From R-RK-3 sp031399085 (GTDB lineage Bacteria; Pseudomonadota; Alphaproteobacteria; Rhizobiales; Rhodomicrobiaceae): a DNA stretch of 64,000 bases. Positions within the stretch are counted from its first letter, which is position 1, and each line of letters opens with the position of its first letter. The DNA lies in assembly GCA_031399085.1 (NCBI GenBank), contig JANNOQ010000049.1, forward strand, positions 22,171-86,170. Direction: 5' to 3'. The notes under the pieces are model-generated. The model had not been told where the DNA came from. It ran no database searches and saw nothing but the letters and a program-made list of their open reading frames with translations. Positions 59,288 through 64,000 of the stretch are shown here, piece after piece. The position numbers were made by a program, and so were the translations under genes.

Positions 59288-60607
59288 CTAAAGCTTCCCA
59301 TCATCCTTGAAGGTCTGGGTCCAATCCTTGATCAGATTGTCCAGCGCTTCCTTCGCAGTGCCTTTGTCGGCGACGACAAAGTCGTGCACGCGCTTTTGCG
59401 TGGCCTGAAGCAACTCGGCATAGGTCGGTTCCTGCCAGAAGTCCTTCACGCTGCCCATCGCCTTCAGGAACTCGCCAGCGAAAGGCGTTGATTTGGCAAA
59501 GCCCGGAGCGCCAGCCACTTTGACATGGCAGGAATAGCCCCCGAGCGCCCACCATTTTGCCTGAATATCAGGCTGCGCAAACCATTTGATATATTGCAGC
59601 GCTTCGGCCTTCTTGTCCGAATAGGACACGACCGAAATGCCTTGACCGCCAAGCGTGGAACCTTCCACCTTCTGCGGCGGGCTGGCGAAGTAGCCCGAGA
59701 CGTTGCCGCCAACATTTGGGTCCTTGGCGATGCCGGGGAAGAAGGCGAAGAAGTTCATCTGCAAGGCCGTCTGGCCAGACTTATAGGCGTCCAGGTTTTC
59801 GGTCATATAGGCGTCTGAATGGCCGGGCGGAGTGCAGCATTTAAAGAGGCTCTTATAAAATTCGAGCGCCTCCACGGCCGCAGGCGAGTTGACCGCGCCC
59901 TGCATGTCATATTTGCCGGGCGTATTTTCGTATTTGAAGCCCCACGCATAGAGCGCGTTGGTTGCGCCCATGGTAATGCCTTCGGAACCGCGCTCGGTGT
60001 AGATCGCCGCGCCGTAGACCTTCTTTCCGTCGATTTCGCGGCCCTGGAAAAACTCGGCGATTTCCTTCAACTCCGTCCAGTTTTTTGGCGGGGCCAGATC
60101 GCGGTTATGCTTCTTCTTGAATTCGGCCTGGATTTCCGGGCGCGAAAACCAATCCTTGCGGTAAACCCAGCCGACGGCGTCGCCCATCGCGGGCAAGGCG
60201 TAGTAGTTGGGTGAGCCTTTCGGCCATGTCGAGTAAGCATTGACGGTCGCGGGAAGGAAGTCATTCATCGAAATGGCCTCCTTGACGAAAAAGTCGTTCA
60301 GCTTAACGTAGTGGCCGTACACCGCGCCGCCGCCGATCCACTGGCTATCGCCGATCATTAGATCACAAAGTTTGCCGCGCGAGTTTAGTTCGTTTAACAT
60401 ACGATCCGCGAAATTCGTCCATGGAACGAATTCGAACTTCATCTTAATACCGCTCTGAGCGGTGAAGTCTTTCGAGAGTTCGACGAGCGCATTTGCCGGG
60501 TCCCAAGCGGCCCAGCAAAGAGTGATTTGTTTGTCCTGCGCAGATGCAGACGCAAGTCCGCCCATAGCCATTGCCGTAGCGGCAACAGCCGTTTTCCATG
60601 CTCGCAT
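59288..60607 (-). CDS. ABC transporter substrate-binding protein (GlpV-like, polyol/sugar)
   Basis: A 439-residue family-1 solute-binding protein with a signal peptide (VAATAMAMGGLASASAQ). ITLCWAAWDPANALVELSKDFTAQSGIKMKFEFVPWTNF and LCDLMIGDSQWIGGGAVYGHYVKLNDFF begin the two-lobe fold, and MNFFAFFPGIAKDPNVGG lines the cleft. As the first gene of the ABC-Dha operon it should capture the polyol (glycerol, dihydroxyacetone or a relative) that the downstream kinase handles. The ligand is inferred from context only. The ATG follows GGATCCTCC-region sequence with a palindromic operator candidate further up. Confidence 0.92.
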   Translation of the reverse strand: MRAWKTAVAATAMAMGGLASASAQDKQITLCWAAWDPANALVELSKDFTAQSGIKMKFEFVPWTNFADRMLNELNSRGKLCDLMIGDSQWIGGGAVYGHYVKLNDFFVKEAISMNDFLPATVNAYSTWPKGSPNYYALPAMGDAVGWVYRKDWFSRPEIQAEFKKKHNRDLAPPKNWTELKEIAEFFQGREIDGKKVYGAAIYTERGSEGITMGATNALYAWGFKYENTPGKYDMQGAVNSPAAVEALEFYKSLFKCCTPPGHSDAYMTENLDAYKSGQTALQMNFFAFFPGIAKDPNVGGNVSGYFASPPQKVEGSTLGGQGISVVSYSDKKAEALQYIKWFAQPDIQAKWWALGGYSCHVKVAGAPGFAKSTPFAGEFLKAMGSVKDFWQEPTYAELLQATQKRVHDFVVADKGTAKEALDNLIKDWTQTFKDDGKL

Positions 60608-60696
60608 GGGATCCTCCTAGCTTCCTCCAGCCGCCCGCCTATTCACTGGCTTTAAGCCAGCGGGTCGATTCTCATCCGGCATGAGGCAAGCGGCTC

Positions 60697-60731
60697 AGCT
60701 AAACCAATTTGCCGGTAAAGTTTAGCTAAAC
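60697..60731. promoter_or_regulatory. candidate operator of the ABC-Dha operon
   Basis: AGCTAAAC occurs at 60697-60704 and again at 60724-60731, the second within the perfect 12-base palindrome GTTTAGCTAAAC (60720-60731). A third small palindrome, CTGGCTT-T-AAGCCAG (60646-60660), lies nearer the start codon. These sit about 90-125 bases upstream of the binding-protein gene and could bind a repressor such as the HTH protein of the operon or a DeoR/LacI-type regulator. Confidence 0.5.
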
Positions 60732-60854
60732 TGAACTTCTAAAGTGAGTCAAGCGGGTTATTCGTATCCATCCGGCCGAGGCCGCCTTGCGGCACGGTCC
60801 GGATGTAGCTCTTGTTGGTGATTGTTGGTCACTACTGGAGTTAGGTCTGGGGCT

Positions 60855-61309
60855 ATGTCTGGGGATGATTTTCACGCCGATACACGGTGGTTGCCGAGAC
60901 ACGTCGGCACTGGGGCGATGCCGAGAAGCAGGCAATCGTTGCGGAAGCCGCGCCGCCTGGAACGAATATCTCTGCGGTGGCGCGCCGGCATGGAATAAAG
61001 CCGAGCCTTCTCTTCCGCTGGCGGCGGATGGCGGCGGGACAGACACAGAGCGCCGGCCCGGTGTTCCTTCCTGTTGCGGCAACGAATGGCAAGGCGAGCG
61101 GCGAAGACGCCGCTTCGGGCGACCTGGCGCCGGCATCGGACGCCGCAGTTCATCACCTGATCGATAGCCGCATTGAGATCGCGCTTGGGAATGGCCGGCT
61201 GGTGCGTGTTGGCGCTGGCGTCGATATCGGCGCCTTGAAGCGCGTCCTGCATCTATTGGACCGCTTGGCTACGACCGGGCCGGGGCCTGGCCCGACACGC
61301 GTCTCATGA
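60855..61309 (+). pseudogene. tnpA: IS66 TnpA, frameshifted near its start
   Basis: From the ATG at 60855 the frame reads MSGDDFHADT, then a two-base AC insertion around 60881-60885 moves the reading to VVAETRRHWGDAEKQAIVAEAAPPGTNISAVARRHGIKPSLLFRWRR, the helix-turn-helix of IS66 accessory protein A. Removing the AC restores one continuous IS66 frame. A GTG at 60887 opens the second frame. The remnant overlaps tnpB by four bases. Confidence 0.8.
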
Positions 61310-61626
61310 TCCCGGTTCCGAGCGGCGTCCGGGTGTGGCTGGCGACCGGGCATACCGATATGCGCCGCGGCCTTCCCGGGCTGGCCTTGCTGGTGCAGGA
61401 GACGCTGAAACGCGATCCGCATGGCGGACATCTTTTCGTTTTTCGCGGCCGGCGCGGCGATCTCATCAAAATCATCTGGCATGATGGCCAGGGTGCTTGC
61501 CTGTTTTCCAAACGGCTGGAGCGCGGGCGTTTCCTCTGGCCATCGCCGGCCGACGGCGCGGTGACGATTTCTCCGGCGCAATTGGGTTATTTGCTCGAAG
61601 GCATCGATTGGCGGGCACCACAATAG
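61306..61626 (+). CDS. tnpB: IS66 accessory protein TnpB
   Basis: 106 residues, apparently intact. IPVPSGVRVWLATGHTDMRRGLPGLALLVQETLKRDPHGGHLFVFRGRRGDLIKIIWHDGQGACLFSKRLERGRFLWP is the standard IS66 Orf2 (TnpB) sequence, which is needed for transposition but whose exact role is unclear. It overlaps tnpA (ATGA) and precedes tnpC by 90 bases. With a broken tnpC it can have no independent activity. Confidence 0.9.
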   Translation: MIPVPSGVRVWLATGHTDMRRGLPGLALLVQETLKRDPHGGHLFVFRGRRGDLIKIIWHDGQGACLFSKRLERGRFLWPSPADGAVTISPAQLGYLLEGIDWRAPQ

Positions 61627-61715
61627 ACCTGGCGGCCACAGGTGGCCGGGTAAGCCGGCCTCATCCGGAATCTTACCGATCCGGCGCCCGGCGCGAAGCA
61701 GCTATCGTACGGCCC

Positions 61716-63035
61716 ATGATGCTGGACCCGGCCGCATTGCCCGACGATGTTGCGACGCTGAAGGCGATGGTGGTTGCCGTCCCGGCCAAGGTGCTGAAGC
61801 GCGATCAGATCATCGCAGTCTTGAAGCTGACGATCAGCAAGCTGCACCATGCAAAGCATGGATCCTCCTCGGAGCGCGGCCGCAAGCTTCTCGATCAGCT
61901 GGAATTGCAACTGGCCGAATTGGAGGAGAGCGTCGCGCAGGATGAAGCGGCAGCCGAGCTTGTCGCGCAATCGGCAAGCACGCCGCCTGCTCCGTCAGAA
62001 TCCGAACGCCTGAAGCCGGCCCGCGGTCCGCTGCCCGGGCATCTGCCGCGCGAGCGCGTAGTCCATGCGGCTCCCTCCCAATGCCCCGACTGCGGCGGCG
62101 GCAGTCTCCGCAAGCTGGGCGAAGACATCACCGAAACGCTCGAATATGTACCGGCGCGCTGGAAAGTGATCCAGCATGTCAGGGAGAAATTCTCCTGCCG
62201 CAAATGTGAGGCGATCACGCAGGCCCCGGCGCCGTTCCATCCGATTGCGCGGGGCCGCGCCGGGCCGGAACTGTTGACGCAAATCCTGTTCGCCAAATAC
62301 CGGGCGCATCTGCCGCTGACCAGGCAGAGCGAAATCTACGCCCGTGAAGGCATCGATCTCAATGTCTTGACGCTCGCCGATTGGGTCGGCGCCCGCCGCG
62401 ACGCTGATGCCGCTGGTCGAGGCAATCCGCGCCCACGTCTTCGCCGCCGAGCGCATTCATGCCGACGCCACCACCGTGCCGGTACTGGCCAAAAACAAGA
62501 CCCGCATTGGGCGGATATGGACCTATGTGCGCGACGACCGGCCGTTCAGGGGGCAGTCGCCGCCGGCGGCCGTGTTCTTCTACTCGCCTGGGCTCACGGC
62601 TGATGCCCGCCTTACCGTCAGGGAGGAGCGGTCACGTCCGCTCTCCCAATATCTCGAGACCTGCGCGAGGAGCGCGCCAGGCTCTCCTCGAAAAACCCCT
62701 TCGCCAAGGCCATCCATTACAGCCTGAAACGCTGGGCGGCCATGACCCGCTTCCTCGATGACGGCCGTGTCTGCTTGTCGAACAACGCGGCGGAACGCGC
62801 CCTGCGCGGCATCGCCATCGGCCGGCACAATTGGACTTTTGCCGGCTCCGACCGAGGCGGCGAACGTGCTGCCGCCATCGATACACGGATCGAAACCTGC
62901 AAGCTCTGTGGCGTCGGTCCGCGCGCTTGGCTTGCCGATGTCCTAAGCCGGCTGCTGGACTACCCCGCCAGCCGCATCAAAGATCTTCTGCCGTGGAATT
63001 GGCGGAAATCCACCCCGGCTGCAAAAGCCGCCTGA
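61716..63035 (+). pseudogene. tnpC: IS66 transposase TnpC, frameshifted and internally deleted
   Basis: The first frame gives the zinc-finger and helical part (CPDCGGGSLRKLGEDITETLEYVPARWKVIQHVREKFSCRKCEAI, then LTLADWVG). At about 62390 the frame breaks. Frame two carries VEAIRAHVFAAERIHADATTVPVLAKNKTRIGRIWTYVRDDRPF with the first catalytic Asp. After FFYSP the text jumps to VREERSRPLSQYLET, so the region with the second Asp (usually ADAYAGF) is missing. Frame three ends with LSNNAAERALRGIAIGRHNWTFAGSDRGGERAAAI, including the last Glu. The enzyme cannot be functional. Confidence 0.88.
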
Positions 63036-63478
63036 CGCCGCAACCATAGCATCTGGAGTTTGAGCAATCGCCAAACGTCGCCAGCGCTTGACCGTTAATG
63101 ATCCGAGCGGCAGAAAGATATTTAAACTCGCGTTGGCGGATGGAAAGGAAGAAATTGAATTTTACCCGAGCATTGCCGAATAGCACGAATGCATAATACT
63201 TATGTTTTCGCAACTCTTTTGGAGAGAACTTTTCCAAAAGGGTTCAAGAGGCGCTGAGAGCAAGGTAGACAAACAATCTTACTTTGGTCGACAACTTTCA
63301 TAATCGCGCACTCGCCATAACTTGGCTCGCATTTATGACAAAGTGTTCGCTAAATAAACAAACGCATCTTCGTAAACGCCTATCACTGCGAATAACTATC
63401 CGCATTAAAAGATAAAATCTAAAGTAATAATACAGAAAGTTTGAAAAAGGGAATCTCGCAAATTCAACACTCTTTGTA
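63036..63478. other. 443-bp AT-rich region between IS66 remnant and rRNA operon
   Basis: The region is clearly AT-richer than the coding parts, as is usual downstream of rRNA operons. On the plus strand a short frame after 63065 ends at 63183 and may be the broken tail of a displaced gene, but it is too short to identify. I find no tRNA, and no clear rRNA terminator hairpin. Confidence 0.45.
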
Positions 63479-63590
63479 TGCCTGGCGACGACCTACTCTC
63501 CCGCCTTGGCAGTACCATCGGCGCTGGAGCGTTTAACGGCCGAGTTCGAGATGGGATCGGGTGGGGGCGCTCCGCGACAATCACCAGGCA
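63479..63590 (-). rRNA. rrf: 5S ribosomal RNA
   Basis: On the minus strand the sequence runs from about TGCCTGGTGATTGTCGCGGA through CCCATCTCGAACTCGG to the closing AGTAGGTCGTCGCCAGGC, the bacterial 5S consensus, with complementary ends (GCCTGG/CCAGGC) forming helix I. Length is about 112 bases. It lies about 60 bases beyond the 23S 3' end, completing a 16S-23S-5S operon transcribed right to left. Confidence 0.95.
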
Positions 63591-63649
63591 AACGAAGAAT
63601 GTTGATATGATCTGGTCAATTTCTCAGCCTTTCGGACATTGATTAATGA

Positions 63650-64000
<351 letters not shown>

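Larger units (their letters stand above)
60855..63035 (+). mobile_element. degenerate IS66-family insertion sequence
   Basis: The tnpA-tnpB-tnpC gene order and protein motifs are those of IS66. The element is decayed: a two-base insertion near the tnpA start, a frameshift near 62390 in tnpC, an internal deletion near 62580 that removes about the middle of the DDE domain, and a further four-base loss near 62665. I could not identify terminal inverted repeats or the target duplication, so the bounds are those of the coding remnants. It separates the Dha operon promoter region from the rRNA operon. Confidence 0.85.

Noticed and set aside
62977..63237. A minus-strand 86-codon frame after the IS66 remnant
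   Set aside because: It runs into the tnpC 3' end in antisense, lacks a ribosome binding site and has no domain. A short plus-strand frame at 63065-63183 is also too short to identify.
63236..63478. A tRNA gene downstream of 5S rRNA
   Set aside because: No cloverleaf or T-loop GTTCGA motif with a matching acceptor stem is seen in this AT-rich stretch.

Overview
The window looks like a chromosomal segment of an alphaproteobacterium, most likely in the Hyphomicrobiales (Rhizobiales) and perhaps near Beijerinckiaceae or Bradyrhizobium-type lineages. This is inferred from high-GC codon use, rhizobial-type operons (FdsGBA-CD formate dehydrogenase, a GlpSTPQUV-like ABC transporter, PEP-dependent dihydroxyacetone kinase), the style of the interspersed palindromic repeats, and the alphaproteobacterial 5S/23S rRNA at the right edge. 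The species cannot be fixed from the sequence alone.

Layout. 1-5.5 kb: housekeeping genes (start of wrbA, YhbW-like flavin oxidoreductase, methyltransferase, family-4 uracil-DNA glycosylase, ETF-ubiquinone oxidoreductase, beta carbonic anhydrase). 5.9-8.8 kb: an AT-richer surface-polysaccharide trio (deacetylase, glycosyltransferase, O-acyltransferase). 9-12 kb: an exported PAAR-repeat protein paired with a TPR-CHAT peptidase-like protein. 12-12.6 kb: a dimeric-type chlorite dismutase. 12.75-17.6 kb: a translationally coupled five-gene operon (TIGR04282-type transferase, membrane glycosyltransferase, radical SAM/SPASM protein, DPM1-like glycosyltransferase, nucleoside phosphorylase) whose product I cannot name. 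17.9-21.7 kb: a cytochrome b561 plus Tat-exported molybdopterin oxidoreductase pair, facing an OmpR-type two-component system.

23.9-27.5 kb: molybdate uptake modABC with a candidate ModE operator, and modE itself nearby. 31.4-37.3 kb: the Mo-dependent, NAD-linked formate dehydrogenase fdsGBA-fdhD-fdsD, a likely consumer of that molybdate, followed by an oxidoreductase-SelD fusion. 40.3-42.3 kb: a polytopic membrane protein plus GtrA. 42.4-45.1 kb: a Cpx-like unit (Spy/CpxP-like protein, OmpR regulator, sensor kinase) with a perfect CpxR-type direct repeat upstream. 46.1-50.2 kb: a polar amino-acid ABC transporter beside a D-cysteine desulfhydrase/L-cysteate lyase-type enzyme.

50.4-60.6 kb: one roughly 10-kb operon joining a glycerol/polyol-type ABC importer to a whole PEP-dependent dihydroxyacetone kinase (DhaK, DhaL, DhaM, HPr, EI). 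One ABC ATPase is continuous in frame with DhaL, and an unfamiliar HTH gene with a perfect 28-bp inverted repeat lies inside the operon. 60.9-63.0 kb: a decayed IS66-family element with frameshifts and an internal deletion. 63.5-64 kb: 5S and the 3' end of 23S rRNA on the minus strand. The most interesting points are the candidate regulatory repeats (Cpx-like, ModE-like, OmpR-like), the uncharacterised five-gene operon, the PAAR-CHAT pair, and the ABC-Dha operon with its fusion.
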